Source of the DNA: Chloroflexia bacterium
Lineage (GTDB): Bacteria; Chloroflexota; Chloroflexia; Thermomicrobiales; UBA6265
Length of the DNA: 42,830 nt
Direction: 5' to 3'
NCBI GenBank assembly: GCA_013697005.1
Contig: JACCXM010000033.1
Coordinates: 1-42,830, forward strand
Below the pieces are notes generated by a model, which saw only the letters and a program-made list of their open reading frames with translations, searched no databases and was not told where the DNA came from. Each line of letters begins with the position of its first letter. Position 1 is the first letter of the stretch. Shown piece by piece: positions 9,293 through 18,685 of this stretch. Both the position numbers and the translations under genes were made by a program.

Positions 9293-10504
9293 ATGTCGTC
9301 ACCCACGAAAACACTCGCGCCGATGTCGGGGTTTGTGAGCGATCGCGTCCGCACCCTCGCGCCGTCGCCGACACTGGCCGTTTCCGATCGCGCCAGGGAG
9401 ATGAAAGCCCAAGGCATCGACGTGATCGATCTCGGCGGTGGCGATCCCGATTTCATCACCCCAGAGCATATTCGCCTGGCGGCGACCAATGCGATGAACG
9501 CCGGCGAGACCCACTACGTCGCGAGCGCCGGCATTCCGGCGCTCCGGGAGGCGATTGCCGAAAAGCTCCGCGTCGACAACGGGATCACGGTCGACCCTAG
9601 GGGCGGCGTCGTGGTGACGCCCGGCGGCAAACAGGCGCTGTTCGAGGCCGCGCTCACCTTTGTCGAGCCAGGTGTGGATGTCCTGATCCCGGAACCCGCC
9701 TGGGTCTCCTATGCGCCCATGGTCGAGCTCGCGGGCGGCACGGCAATTCCGGTGCCGCTCGATCCAGATGACAACTGGCGCCTCACACGTGCCAATCTCA
9801 CGAGTGCCTTGACGCCAGCGACACGCATCCTGCTGCTCAACTCACCAAATAACCCGACCGGGCGCGTGCTTGACGATCGTGAATTGGGGGACATCGCCTC
9901 GTTCGCTCTGGACCACGGCCTGTTGGTGTTCTCGGACGAGATGTACGAGAAAATCCTCTACGATGAGAATAGACATACGAGCATTGCCACCCTTCCCGGC
10001 ATGGCCGAACGGACGCTCATCTTCAACGGGCTGTCCAAGGCGTACGCCATGACCGGCTGGAGGCTCGGTTACGTCGCGGGCCCACCGGCTTTTATTCAGC
10101 AAATTGAAAAGGTGCATAGCCATTCCGTGACGTGCGCCACGTCGTTCGTGCAAAGAGCCGGCGTCGTGGCGCTCAGTGGCCCCCAGAACTTTATCGATGA
10201 GATGGTCCAGGCGTGGGATCGCCGGCGGCGAGCCGTTGCCGCCGATCTCAATCTGTTGCCCGGCGTGCTCTGCCCGCTCGTCGAAGGCGCGTTCTATGCC
10301 TTTGTCGATATTCGAAAAACTGGGATGCCATCCGTGGCGGCGGCGGATCTCCTCCTCCAGGAAGCCCACGTTGCCGTAACCCCTGGCGTCGCGTTCGGCG
10401 CCGCCGGCGAGGGACATCTTCGGCTCTCCTTCGCCACCAGCGACGAGCTGTTGGAGGAGGCGGTTGATCGCATCGGCAACGCGTTCGGACGCCGGGCAGC
10501 GTAG
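9293..10504 (+). CDS. PLP-dependent class I/II aminotransferase
   Basis: A cytoplasmic fold-type I aminotransferase of 403 residues in the AspC/AAT-like subgroup. The N-terminal LGGGDPDFITPEHIR substrate segment is followed by VTPGGKQALFEA (cofactor phosphate region), LLNSPNNPTG, the aspartate in VFSDEMYEKILYD, the PLP lysine in LSKAYAMTGWRLGY, and the carboxylate-binding arginine in HLRLSFATS near the C-terminus. Substrate cannot be fixed; aspartate, aromatic amino acids or LL-diaminopimelate precursors are all possible for this subgroup. The start at ATG 9293 has GCGAGGG upstream; an ATG at 9275 is also in frame. It heads a plus-strand run with the RidA, GreA-type and 2H genes and diverges from the groESL promoter. 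A nearby RidA-family protein makes sense, because PLP enzymes release reactive enamines. Confidence 0.92.
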   Translation: MSSPTKTLAPMSGFVSDRVRTLAPSPTLAVSDRAREMKAQGIDVIDLGGGDPDFITPEHIRLAATNAMNAGETHYVASAGIPALREAIAEKLRVDNGITVDPRGGVVVTPGGKQALFEAALTFVEPGVDVLIPEPAWVSYAPMVELAGGTAIPVPLDPDDNWRLTRANLTSALTPATRILLLNSPNNPTGRVLDDRELGDIASFALDHGLLVFSDEMYEKILYDENRHTSIATLPGMAERTLIFNGLSKAYAMTGWRLGYVAGPPAFIQQIEKVHSHSVTCATSFVQRAGVVALSGPQNFIDEMVQAWDRRRRAVAADLNLLPGVLCPLVEGAFYAFVDIRKTGMPSVAAADLLLQEAHVAVTPGVAFGAAGEGHLRLSFATSDELLEEAVDRIGNAFGRRAA

Positions 10505-10537
10505 TGGGCGACCTGCTCGCACGGAGAGGATGCAGCG

Positions 10538-10987
10538 ATGAGTGCTGAACGGAAGATCAGGGAGTTGGGAATCGTATTGCCGGAGCCGGCGCAACCGATG
10601 GGAAGCTATGTGCGCTGGGTGCAAACCGGCAACCTCCTCTTCATCTCTGGCACGGGACCAGGAAATGAAACTCAACGCGGCAAACTCGGGAGCACAATGT
10701 CTTTGGACGAAGGGTATGCCGCGGCACGTGAGGTGGGATTGCAAATCCTGGCTACTGCCAGGGCGGCGCTGGGTGATCTCGACCGCGTGACCAGGGTTGT
10801 CAAAGTTCTGGGAATGGTCAATTCGACCCCTGACTTCGCCGATCAACCTAAAGTGATCAACGGCTGCTCGGATCTTTTAGTCGAGGTGTTCGGAGAGGCC
10901 GGCCGCCACACCCGGTCTGCCGTCGGCTTCGTCGCCCTCCCCGGCCAGATTCCCGTAGAAATCGAATGCACCATGGAAGTGCGATAA
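10538..10987 (+). CDS. RidA/YjgF/YER057c family protein
   Basis: A 149-residue protein of the Rid family, whose founding members hydrolyse reactive enamine/imine intermediates made by PLP enzymes. The trimer core is visible: YVRWVQTGNLLFISGTGP, an internal helix VGLQILATARAALGDLDRVTRVVKVLGMVN, and GRHTRSAVGFVALPGQIPVEIECTMEV. The arginine in HTRSAVG occupies the position of the conserved carboxylate-binding arginine of active RidA proteins. The N-terminal extension and overall length place it in the YER057c-like branch rather than classic RidA (about 128 residues). The start at ATG 10538 has GGAGAGG 8 nt upstream. It lies 33 nt downstream of the aminotransferase, a functionally plausible neighbour. 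Confidence 0.9.
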   Translation: MSAERKIRELGIVLPEPAQPMGSYVRWVQTGNLLFISGTGPGNETQRGKLGSTMSLDEGYAAAREVGLQILATARAALGDLDRVTRVVKVLGMVNSTPDFADQPKVINGCSDLLVEVFGEAGRHTRSAVGFVALPGQIPVEIECTMEVR

Positions 10988-11057
10988 CCGCTGCGGCAGC
11001 AAAGTCGTCGCTGATCGCGGCGCCTCCCTCTGGGGACGCGTCGTGTGGAGAGATTCC

Positions 11058-11531
11058 GTGACTGATCGACAAGTACCGGTCACTCGGGAAGGTTTGGAGC
11101 GACTTCGCTCCGAGCTCGATGACCTGAAAAAGATACGTCGCCCGGCCATCGTCGCCGCAATTGCGGAAGCGCGTTCACATGGCGATCTGCGCGAAAACGC
11201 CGGCTATGACGCGGCCAAACACGACCAGGCCATGACCGAAAAGCGAATCGCCGATCTCGATACCTTGCTGCGTCAGGCAGTGGTGATCGAAACCAACGCC
11301 GGCGGCAGCGTCGATCGCGTCCAGATCGGTTCGACCGTCGTCGTCGATGTCGAAGGGGATGAAGAACGCTTCACGATCGTCGGAGCAATTGAAGCGAAAC
11401 CAGCCCAGGGACTCATCTCCAACGAGTCGCCTGTTGGCCAGGCGCTGCTCGGAATGCGTCCCGGTGATGAAGCGGTCGCTGCCGCTCCGCATGGGGAAAC
11501 TCGCCTCCGCGTGCTCAGAATCGAGCGCTGA
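11058..11531 (+). CDS. greA: Transcription elongation factor, GreA/GreB family
   Basis: Rescues backtracked RNA polymerase by stimulating transcript cleavage. At 157 residues it is the normal size. The N-terminal coiled coil TREGLERLRSELDDLKKIRR with acidic tip region ARSHGDLRENAGYDAAK (the DLxENxEYxxAK signature with G for E) is followed by the C-terminal FKBP-like domain (VDRVQIGSTVVV, ESPVGQALLGMRPGDEA). The start GTG at 11058 is supported by GGAG 7 nt upstream; an upstream in-frame GTG at 11043 lacks a site. In the tip sequence the residues DLREN are retained. It is coupled closely (7-nt gap) to the downstream 2H phosphoesterase gene. Confidence 0.93.
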   Translation: MTDRQVPVTREGLERLRSELDDLKKIRRPAIVAAIAEARSHGDLRENAGYDAAKHDQAMTEKRIADLDTLLRQAVVIETNAGGSVDRVQIGSTVVVDVEGDEERFTIVGAIEAKPAQGLISNESPVGQALLGMRPGDEAVAAAPHGETRLRVLRIER

Positions 11532-11538
11532 CGCACGC

Positions 11539-12231
11539 ATGGTTGGGCCATTGCCACCGAAACGCAACGTCGATCCCTATCAGCAAATCTGGGACGCGTT
11601 CCAGCAGAGTGAGACCACCAGCGATGGCCGGCATGACACACCGTACTGGCGCGCGCAACCCGGTCCGTATGCCGCGTGCGTCGTCCGCGTACCTGGTCAG
11701 GTGCTCGAGCCTGGACTCAGCCGCGTGCGCGGTGATCTCTCACGGCTGTTGGGAACTCGCATTCATCCCGATCATTTCCTGCACATCATGCTTCAGGAGC
11801 TCGGATTCGTCGTCGACCAACCCCGGCGCCCTGATGAGATCAGCGCCGCCCGGCTGGAAGAATTCGCGCACGCCGCGGCCGAACCGGTTTCCCGCATCGC
11901 GCCGTTCCCGGTTGCTCTTGGCGGCGTAAATACATTTCAGGACGCCGTTTTTCTGGAGGTTCGCAGCGCTGAACCGCTTGCTCAAATCCATGAGCGGTTA
12001 TTCGACCTGGCAGCCGTACCGCACGTTCCAACATTTCCCTATTTGCCTCATTGCACCATCGCGCACTACGACGGCAATGTTTCTCCTCGTGAAGCGATGC
12101 GAATTCTCGACCCTTGGAGAAACGATGTCTGCGGCGAATTCATGGTGGCCGAAATCGAAATCGTGACCATCGATCCCGCCGAGTCTTATCCCGAATTCGA
12201 GAGTTTCGCCGTCATTCCGCTGGCGACGTGA
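11539..12231 (+). CDS. 2'-5' RNA ligase (2H phosphoesterase) superfamily protein
   Basis: A 230-residue protein resembling the LigT/2H superfamily, which acts on 2',3'-cyclic or 2'-5' phosphodiester bonds in RNA or nucleotides. The second HxT motif is intact in PHCTIAHY (about 171-178). The first is less standard, HFLHIML (about 78-84), where methionine replaces the usual threonine/serine after the histidine. The pseudo-symmetric fold is consistent with two such motifs about 95 residues apart. The start at ATG 11539 lies 7 nt after the greA-type gene; the open frame also continues upstream inside greA, which is spurious. The 3' end overlaps the convergent leuB gene by 20 nt. Substrate unknown; RNA repair near an elongation factor is only a context hint. 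Confidence 0.7.
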   Translation: MVGPLPPKRNVDPYQQIWDAFQQSETTSDGRHDTPYWRAQPGPYAACVVRVPGQVLEPGLSRVRGDLSRLLGTRIHPDHFLHIMLQELGFVVDQPRRPDEISAARLEEFAHAAAEPVSRIAPFPVALGGVNTFQDAVFLEVRSAEPLAQIHERLFDLAAVPHVPTFPYLPHCTIAHYDGNVSPREAMRILDPWRNDVCGEFMVAEIEIVTIDPAESYPEFESFAVIPLAT

Positions 12232-13342
12232 TCCTCGTAGCCGCGCCCCGTTCTGTGACATGACGTACGACCTCGTCCCCGAACTCAGCGGTGCTGACGG
12301 CCGCTACGTCCCGCTCCGCGATGTCGATAGTTCGCACCCCGGATGCAATCACGTTAGAAACCGCCTGCTCGATCTTTCGAGCCAGGTCGGGCATTCCGAG
12401 CGACCATCGCAACAGCATCGCTCCCGACAGAATCGCTCCCGCCGGATTGGCGCGGCCCTTGCCCGCGAGATCGGGCGCGCTCCCGTGAATCGGCTCATAT
12501 AGACCGTATCGCGTTCCCGGTTGCATCCCTACCTTGTCGCTCAGGCTGGCCGAAGGCAGAAGACCGATCGATCCCGAGAGGACGGACGCCTCATCGGTGA
12601 GGATGTCGCCGAACATGTTTTCGGTCACGATCACGTCGAATCTGCCCGGATTCTGGATCAGGTGCATCGCCATCGCGTCGACAAGAATATGCTCGGTTTC
12701 GACGTCCGCATACTCTTCTCGCAGTTCATCGACAACCTCGCGCCATAGCTGCGACGTACGAAGGACGTTTGACTTATCCACACTCGTCAGCCGGCCCCGG
12801 CGCGTTCGCGCCAGTTCATAAGCAAGGCGCACGACCCGTTCGATCTCGTCATCGCGGTAGCGCAGCGTGTCGACCGCCGACCGGCCCCGAGCACTGACCC
12901 ACCGTCGGGATGGCCTGCCAAAGTAGATCCCGCCCGTTAACTCTCGCACCACAAGAAGATCGACATGCTCGACGATCTCGGCTCTCAATGGCGAGTTTTG
13001 CACGAGCGCGGGAAGCACGTGAACCGGCCGCAGGTTTGCAAAGAGACCGAGGGCGTGGCGAATCTGAAGGAGACCCCGCTCTGGTCGCAGTGCCGGCTCC
13101 ACGGCGTCCCATGCCGGTCCACCCACCGCCCCAAGGAGCGCCGCGTCAGCGTTTCCGGCAAGGTCTATGTCCGATTGACGAATCGGCAACCCGAAACGAT
13201 CGAGTGCATCACCACCTATGGCAAGCGGAACAAACTCAAAAGTTTCCCCGGACCGCCCCTCCACCGCACGCAGCGCCTTTACCGCCTCCGCGATGACCTC
13301 GGGACCGATCCCATCGCCGGCGAAAAGCGCGATTCTCGGCAT
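12212..13342 (-). CDS. leuB: 3-isopropylmalate dehydrogenase LeuB
   Basis: Third step of leucine synthesis: NAD-dependent oxidation and decarboxylation of 3-isopropylmalate. The 376-residue protein starts MPRIALFAGDGIGPEVIAEA. It shows the LeuB-specific region ANLRPVHVLP, VRELTGGIYFGRPSR, the catalytic lysine in SVDKSNVLRTSQLWREVV, DAMAMHLIQNPGRFDVIVTENMFGDILTDEAS, and the NAD-binding EPIHGSAPDLAGKGRANPAGAI. The start has GAGGA 5 nt upstream. It is the last gene of the ilv-leu operon, 93 nt after leuD, the largest gap in that operon. Its stop lies 20 nt inside the convergent 2H gene. Regulation is expected from the leader at 20.6 kb. Confidence 0.97.
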   Translation of the reverse strand: MPRIALFAGDGIGPEVIAEAVKALRAVEGRSGETFEFVPLAIGGDALDRFGLPIRQSDIDLAGNADAALLGAVGGPAWDAVEPALRPERGLLQIRHALGLFANLRPVHVLPALVQNSPLRAEIVEHVDLLVVRELTGGIYFGRPSRRWVSARGRSAVDTLRYRDDEIERVVRLAYELARTRRGRLTSVDKSNVLRTSQLWREVVDELREEYADVETEHILVDAMAMHLIQNPGRFDVIVTENMFGDILTDEASVLSGSIGLLPSASLSDKVGMQPGTRYGLYEPIHGSAPDLAGKGRANPAGAILSGAMLLRWSLGMPDLARKIEQAVSNVIASGVRTIDIAERDVAAVSTAEFGDEVVRHVTERGAATRITSPAE

Positions 13343-13435
13343 GAAATCCTCGCCTCTGAGCTCGCGGTCGTCATATCGAACGTTGACGCTCGCGGTTGCA
13401 CCTTTCGTCGTTGAGTATGCGGTCCTTGACCGCCC

Positions 13436-14038
13436 CTAGTCGGGATCGACACTTGGCATCCACGCTGGCCGCCCAGTTTCGTACGCCGAAATCTTGTCGA
13501 CGTGCCGCAACGACAATCCAATGTCGTCCAATCCCTCGAGCAAGCGATGACGCGTGAATTCGTCGAGCGTGAACTCGGATTCCAATCCCACGCTTGGCGC
13601 GGAAATCCATCCTTCGGCCACATCGATCATGATCTCCAGCGTCGGATCATGTTCGACTGCCCGCAGCAGTGCCTCGCCGAACTCCTCCGAGACGACCACC
13701 GGCACCAGACCCGTCTTGGTCGCGTTGTTCCGGAAAATATCACCAAAGCGCGGTGAAACGACTGCCTCGAACCCGAAATCGGTCAACGCCCAAACCGCAT
13801 GTTCGCGCGACGAGCCAATCCCGAAATTGGGACCAGCGATGAGAATTTTTGCTCCGCCGAACTCTGGCCGGTTCAGCACGAAGTCGGGATCATTTTCTCG
13901 CCATGCCGAAAAAAGTCCTATACCAAACCCCGTTCGCTCCACGCGTTTCAACCAGGACGCGGGGATAATCTGATCCGTGTCGACGTCGCTCCGATCCAGT
14001 GGCGCCGCCGTTCCCACAATGCGTGTCACGGGTTGCAT
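13436..14038 (-). CDS. leuD: 3-isopropylmalate dehydratase small subunit LeuD
   Basis: Small (swivelling) subunit of isopropylmalate isomerase, a heterodimer with LeuC. The 200-residue protein has TAAPLDRSDVDTDQIIPASWLKRV, FGIGLFSAWRENDPDFVLN, the substrate-binding loop GPNFGIGSSREHAVWAL and PRFGDIFRNNATKTGLVPV, all typical of bacterial LeuD. The start at ATG 14038 lies 4 nt after the leuC stop, so translation is probably coupled. A longer reading back to 14149 would overlap leuC and is rejected. It is the sixth gene of the ilv-leu operon. Confidence 0.97.
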   Translation of the reverse strand: MQPVTRIVGTAAPLDRSDVDTDQIIPASWLKRVERTGFGIGLFSAWRENDPDFVLNRPEFGGAKILIAGPNFGIGSSREHAVWALTDFGFEAVVSPRFGDIFRNNATKTGLVPVVVSEEFGEALLRAVEHDPTLEIMIDVAEGWISAPSVGLESEFTLDEFTRHRLLEGLDDIGLSLRHVDKISAYETGRPAWMPSVDPD

Positions 14039-14042
14039 CGGT

Positions 14043-15443
14043 TTACCCGAGCTCGGATGGTGTTGCGAACGTCCCGGCGATCGCCGTGGCGGCGGCGACA
14101 GCGGGCGATACCAGGTGGGTTCGCCCCCCCGGTCCCTGCCGTCCTTCAAAGTTTCGGTTCGACGTCGACGCGCAGCGCTCCCCAGCTCGCAGTTTGTCTG
14201 CGTTCATCCCCAGACACATCGAGCAGCCCGCGGCGCGCCACTCGAAACCAGCATCCTTGAATATCCGGTCCAGACCTTCCACCTCAGCCTGGGCCCGCAC
14301 CATCATTGAGCCGGGCACAACCATGGCGCGGACGTTCGGCTTCACCGTTCGTCCCGCTACGACGTCTGCCGCAAGCCGCAAGTCCTCGATACGGCTATTC
14401 GTACAAGAGCCAATAAAGACGGTATCGACCGCAATCTCCCGCATGGGAGTTCCCGGGACAAGCCCCATGTACGTCAGCGCTCGCGCCGCTACTTCGCGCG
14501 CGCCAGCGTCGTCGAAACTTTCCGGACTGGGCACCGCCCCGTCAATCGGCACGACCTGTCCAGGGTTCGTTCCCCAGGAGACGTGCGGCCGAATTGCCGA
14601 TCCGTCCAGCGCGACGTCGCGCGCGAATTCCGCCGCGCTATCTGTTGGCAAGGTGCGCCAATCGTCCAGGGCCCGCTCCCAGAGAACGCCTCTGGGGGCA
14701 TACTTGCGACCTTCAACATAGGCGAAGGTCGTGTCGTCTGGCGCGATCATCCCCGCTTTGGCTCCAGCTTCGATCGACATGTTGCAGATCGTCATCCGGC
14801 CTTCCATCGACAGCGCCCGTATAACCGAGCCCCGGTACTCGATAATGTGCCCGATACCACCGCCGGTGCCGATCATGCCAATGATGGCGAGAATCACGTC
14901 CTTCGCCGTCACTCCCGGTTGGAGGTCTCCGTCTACCGTAATGGCCATCGTCCTGGGTCGGATTTGCGGCAGGCACTGGGTCGCCATGACGTGCTCGACT
15001 TCGCTGGTGCCGATACCAAACGCGAGTGCGCCGAAGGCGCCATGGGTTGAAGTGTGGCTGTCCCCACAAACGACGGTCATCCCCGGCATGGTCAGTCCCA
15101 ACTCGGGACCAATCACATGCACGATGCCCTGGTTCGGATGAGCGAGCGGGTACAGCTCAATGCCAAATGCCGCGCAGTTCGTATCGAGGGCTCGTAGCTG
15201 GGTTGCCGAAACCGGATCCGCAATCGGCCGATCGATGTGAATCGTCGGTACGTTGTGGTCCGCCGTGGCAAGTGTCAAATCAGGCCGCCGTACGGGACGG
15301 TTCGCCAGCCGCAGTCCGTCGAAGGCCTGTGGCGAGGTCACCTCATGCACGAGATGCATATCGATGTACAGCAGATCCTGATCGCCTGGAGCCTCGTGCA
15401 CCAGATGGCGTTCCCACAATTTTTCACTCAGCGTTTTCGACAT
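14043..15443 (-). CDS. leuC: 3-isopropylmalate dehydratase large subunit LeuC
   Basis: Aconitase-family [4Fe-4S] subunit of isopropylmalate isomerase; 466 residues, the standard length. It begins [17 protein letters not shown] and contains [38 protein letters not shown] and [12 protein letters not shown]. The three cluster cysteines lie in [13 protein letters not shown] and GCSMCLGMN. The start ATG at 15443 shares its A with the leuA stop (TGATG), giving a one-base overlap and coupled translation. The frame stays open upstream to 15818 inside leuA, with Arg/Ser-rich sequence that is not LeuC. The cluster assembly partner genes are not in the window. Confidence 0.98.
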   Translation of the reverse strand: MSKTLSEKLWERHLVHEAPGDQDLLYIDMHLVHEVTSPQAFDGLRLANRPVRRPDLTLATADHNVPTIHIDRPIADPVSATQLRALDTNCAAFGIELYPLAHPNQGIVHVIGPELGLTMPGMTVVCGDSHTSTHGAFGALAFGIGTSEVEHVMATQCLPQIRPRTMAITVDGDLQPGVTAKDVILAIIGMIGTGGGIGHIIEYRGSVIRALSMEGRMTICNMSIEAGAKAGMIAPDDTTFAYVEGRKYAPRGVLWERALDDWRTLPTDSAAEFARDVALDGSAIRPHVSWGTNPGQVVPIDGAVPSPESFDDAGAREVAARALTYMGLVPGTPMREIAVDTVFIGSCTNSRIEDLRLAADVVAGRTVKPNVRAMVVPGSMMVRAQAEVEGLDRIFKDAGFEWRAAGCSMCLGMNADKLRAGERCASTSNRNFEGRQGPGGRTHLVSPAVAAATAIAGTFATPSELG

Positions 15444-17032
15444 CAGGTCCACCGGGAGACGGCCGACACGGGACCGGGAATAATCGCCGTTGGTTGATCT
15501 TGCAGCACGTTGCTCAACGCCGCCAGATAGGCCCGCGCACTCGCTTCGATAACGTCGGTCGCCAGTCCGTGACCGGTGTACACCCGGCCGTTGGCGCGAA
15601 TGCGAAGCCTGACCTGACCCTGGGCGTCTTCCCCTGGTGTCACGGCTTCGACGTGATAATCCTCGAGCTCGCACGGAATCCCGATCGCGCTGTCGATCGC
15701 TTGAAAGAGGGCGTGCACGGCGCCGTTGCCTTGTCCGTCGCCACTGATTTCCTGACCCTCGCGATTCACCACCACACTTCCCGTGGCCGGCCCATTGGAG
15801 CCCAGACTCGCGTTCCATCGCACAAGGTGCAGCGGGTCATCGGCCACTTCGAGTTGATCGCTGACGAGTGCGACGAGGTCAGCCGCGGTAACGAATTTCT
15901 TGCGATCTGCAAGATCGAGAAATCGCTGATACGACTCGTTGAGTTGATCGTCATCAAGCCGGATTCCTACCTCCTGCAACGTATTACGGAACCCGGCCCG
16001 CCCCGAATGCTTTCCGAGCACGAGGCGGGTTCCTTCCCAGCCAACGTCTGTGGGATCCATGATTTCGTAAGTCGTCCGCTCTTTGAGCATCCCGTCCTGA
16101 TGGATACCCGCCTCATGCGCGAATGCGTTCGCACCCACGATCGCCTTGTTCGGTTGAACGACTACCCCGGTCAGGCTGCTCACCAACCGGCTGGTCGGAA
16201 CGAGGCGGTCTTTGCGGATGCGAGTCCACCCGCCGCCAAACTGATCGCCACGCGTCGCCAACGCCATCACGACTTCCTCGAGCGACGTGTTCCCGGCACG
16301 CTCACCAATCCCGTTCATGGTTACCTCGACCTGGCGCGCCCCGGCGCGGACCGCGGCCAGCGTATTGGCGGTTGCCATACCGAGGTCGTCATGACAATGG
16401 ACCGATATCACCGCTCGCTCCAAACCCGGAACCTGTTCCAAGAGAAACTCCATCAGCGCCGCGTACTCTGGGGGAGATGTGTATCCAACGGTGTCCGGAA
16501 CGTTGAGCGTCGTGGCGCCCGCCGCAATCGCCGTGCCGAACACCTGGGCCAGGAACTCCCATTCGCTCCGGGTCGCGTCTTCGGCCGAGAATTCGACATC
16601 GGCGGTGAAGCCCTTGGCAAAACGCACCATGTGCGCGACTCGATCGAGAACCTCTTGCCGCTCCATGCGGAGCTTGTGTTTCAGATGGATGTCAGATGTC
16701 GCGATGAAGGTGTGAATGCGCGCCGCCTCCGCACCTCGTACGGCCTGGGCGGCACGCTCGATATCTGATTCGTTGCAGCGCGCCAGACCCGCAACTGTCA
16801 CTCCTTTGACTCGATTGGCGATCGAGCGTACCGCTTCGAAATCGCCAGGTGAGGCGGCGGGGAAGCCCGCCTCCATGACATCGATACCAAGCTCGACCAG
16901 TGCGTCGGCAACCTCGAGTTTCTCGTTCGCTGTCAGTGTCGCACCCGGTGATTGCTCGCCGTCGCGCAGCGTCGTGTCAAAAACGATGACACGCTCTGCA
17001 TCCTGCGCTACGTCTGTTGCATCTTTCGGCAT
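15443..17032 (-). CDS. leuA: 2-isopropylmalate synthase LeuA
   Basis: Condenses acetyl-CoA with 2-oxoisovalerate, the committed step of leucine synthesis. The 529 residues comprise an N-terminal DRE-TIM barrel and a C-terminal regulatory domain. Signatures: [15 protein letters not shown] (metal-binding D, about 18-32), [16 protein letters not shown], the metal-binding histidines in [37 protein letters not shown], and [18 protein letters not shown]. The C-terminal about 150 residues form the LeuA allosteric (dimerisation) domain that normally mediates leucine feedback inhibition. The length is that of the long bacterial LeuA type. It lies 3 nt after ilvC, and its stop overlaps the leuC start. 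Confidence 0.97.
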   Translation of the reverse strand: MPKDATDVAQDAERVIVFDTTLRDGEQSPGATLTANEKLEVADALVELGIDVMEAGFPAASPGDFEAVRSIANRVKGVTVAGLARCNESDIERAAQAVRGAEAARIHTFIATSDIHLKHKLRMERQEVLDRVAHMVRFAKGFTADVEFSAEDATRSEWEFLAQVFGTAIAAGATTLNVPDTVGYTSPPEYAALMEFLLEQVPGLERAVISVHCHDDLGMATANTLAAVRAGARQVEVTMNGIGERAGNTSLEEVVMALATRGDQFGGGWTRIRKDRLVPTSRLVSSLTGVVVQPNKAIVGANAFAHEAGIHQDGMLKERTTYEIMDPTDVGWEGTRLVLGKHSGRAGFRNTLQEVGIRLDDDQLNESYQRFLDLADRKKFVTAADLVALVSDQLEVADDPLHLVRWNASLGSNGPATGSVVVNREGQEISGDGQGNGAVHALFQAIDSAIGIPCELEDYHVEAVTPGEDAQGQVRLRIRANGRVYTGHGLATDVIEASARAYLAALSNVLQDQPTAIIPGPVSAVSRWT

Positions 17033-17035
17033 CGT

Positions 17036-18067
17036 TCAGCCTCCCGCCTGGCCAGCGACCGCAACCGGACGGCCTTTTCTCAGCCACGGCATCATCTTGC
17101 GCAGTTCCGCTCCAACCTGCTCGACCTCGCTGCCTTGGGCGCTTTCCCGCATGCTGAGAAATCGTTCACGCCCCGCCTCGTTTTCCGCGAGCCATTCTTT
17201 CGCGAAGGAACCGTCCTGAATACGCGCCAACAATCCCTGCATCGTTTCTTTCACATGGCCGTCAATGACCTGCGGACCGGCATAATAGTCACCAAACTCG
17301 GCGGTATCGCTCACCGAGTAGCGCATGTACTCCAGACCACCTTCGTAGATCAGATCGACGATCAGCTTCAATTCGTGCAGACACTCGAAATACGCGATCT
17401 CCGGTTGGTATCCGGCGGCCACCAGGGTGTTGAACCCCGCCTCGATGAGGTTGCTCACGCCACCACACAGTACCGCCTGCTCGCCAAATAGATCGGTCTC
17501 CGTTTCCTCCTTGAAAGTTGTTCCCAGCACTCCCGCGCGCAGCGACCCAAGCGCTCTGGCATAGGAAAGAGCGGTATCCGTCGCCTCCCCAGTCGCGTCC
17601 TGATGCACGGCAAGCAGCGCGGGGACGCCGACTCCCTCCTGAAACAGCTCGCGTAGCCGATGGCCAGGACTCTTTGGCGCGATCATCGCCACGTCGATTC
17701 CCTCCGGCGGCGTGATGGCGCCAAAATGGATGTTGAATCCGTGCGCGAACATCAGCGTCTTGCCCGGAGCCAGATTCGGTGCAATCTCCTCCTCGTACAA
17801 CCGCTTCTGGATGTGGTCTGGAACCAGAACCATGATGACGTCGGCATCACGCGCCGCGTCCGCAACCGAGGAAACCCGCAGACCTTCAGACTCCGCCTTT
17901 GCGCGGCTACTGCTTCCCTCATGCAGCCCTACGACAACGTCGACCCCGGAATCTCGAAGATTCAGTGCGTGCGCGTGACCTTGACTGCCGTAACCAATCA
18001 CGGCCACGGTCTTGCCCTGCAGCGCGTCAAGTCCGGCGTCACTCTCGTAGTAAACCTTCGCGGGCAT
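17036..18067 (-). CDS. ilvC: Ketol-acid reductoisomerase IlvC (class I)
   Basis: Converts acetolactate or acetohydroxybutyrate to the dihydroxy acids in valine and isoleucine synthesis. The 343-residue length is that of short class I KARI. The N-terminal [20 protein letters not shown] leads to the Rossmann motif [18 protein letters not shown]. The cofactor loop [16 protein letters not shown] contains several serines and an arginine, consistent with NADPH preference, though this should not be over-read. The C-terminal knotted domain has [16 protein letters not shown] and the substrate/metal motif [16 protein letters not shown]. The start ATG 18067 (MPAKVYYE) has GGAGG about 11 nt upstream; in-frame upstream ATGs would lengthen it slightly. 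It lies 45 nt after ilvN. Confidence 0.97.
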   Translation of the reverse strand: MPAKVYYESDAGLDALQGKTVAVIGYGSQGHAHALNLRDSGVDVVVGLHEGSSSRAKAESEGLRVSSVADAARDADVIMVLVPDHIQKRLYEEEIAPNLAPGKTLMFAHGFNIHFGAITPPEGIDVAMIAPKSPGHRLRELFQEGVGVPALLAVHQDATGEATDTALSYARALGSLRAGVLGTTFKEETETDLFGEQAVLCGGVSNLIEAGFNTLVAAGYQPEIAYFECLHELKLIVDLIYEGGLEYMRYSVSDTAEFGDYYAGPQVIDGHVKETMQGLLARIQDGSFAKEWLAENEAGRERFLSMRESAQGSEVEQVGAELRKMMPWLRKGRPVAVAGQAGG

Positions 18068-18112
18068 TGCGGCTTTCCCCTCCATTGGTCGATCGAACAC
18101 GTTGCATTCATC

Positions 18113-18676
18113 TCAGTTGCTGATAGCTACCGTTCCATTCCCGGCCACGGCCAACTCGCGGTCCGGCCGCGGACCCTCCTTGACTCCCACCGTTGACGTC
18201 CCACGCATCATGGCCACCGGTCCGGTTCTCACCAGCTCACGGATACCGAACGCCTTCAACATGTTCAGCAACCCGTCGACCTGCTCTTCCGGTCCTGTTG
18301 CCTCGATGAGCAGTGTGGTCGGACTGGCGTCAACGACTCGGGCGTTGTAAATCTGCGCGATCTGCAGAATTTCTGAACGTGTTTGTGATTTTGCCGCAAC
18401 CTTGATCAGGGCAAGCTCGTGCGCTATGCAGTTCAGCGGCGTCACGTCAGTGACTTTCAGCACCTCCATCAACTTGTACAGTTGCTTGCCAGCCTGCTCG
18501 ACTTCCTGATCTCGCCCGAGCACGACAATCGTCATCCGCGATACGCCTGGTTGCTCCGAATGCCCGACGGTGATCGAGTCAATATTGAACGATCTGCGTC
18601 TCAGCAACGAAACCACCCGATTCAGCACGCCGGGATGGTCTTCCACCAAGACGCTGAGGGTGTGCCGGTTCTTCAT
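18113..18676 (-). CDS. ilvN: Acetolactate synthase small (regulatory) subunit
   Basis: Regulatory partner of IlvB that binds valine for feedback inhibition and raises catalytic activity. The 187-residue protein begins KNRHTLSVLVEDHPGVLNRV, a classic ACT domain with the GVLNRV ligand-binding turn, then SFNIDSITVGHSEQPGVSRM. A second ACT-like C-terminal region includes IYNARVVDASPTTLLIEATG. The length is typical of the IlvN/IlvH long form. It lies 9 nt downstream of ilvB, consistent with stoichiometric co-expression. Confidence 0.97.
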   Translation of the reverse strand: MKNRHTLSVLVEDHPGVLNRVVSLLRRRSFNIDSITVGHSEQPGVSRMTIVVLGRDQEVEQAGKQLYKLMEVLKVTDVTPLNCIAHELALIKVAAKSQTRSEILQIAQIYNARVVDASPTTLLIEATGPEEQVDGLLNMLKAFGIRELVRTGPVAMMRGTSTVGVKEGPRPDRELAVAGNGTVAISN

Positions 18677-18685
18677 CCCATGCCC

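Noticed and set aside
15444-15818. N-terminal extension of the leuC frame
   Set aside because: Encodes an Arg/Ser-rich sequence inside leuA; LeuC homology begins at the ATG at 15443, which shares a base with the leuA stop.
15026-16768. Long plus-strand open frame antisense to leuC and leuA (580 codons)
   Set aside because: It is antisense to two clear enzymes, and its translation has no domain and is His/Arg/Pro-rich.
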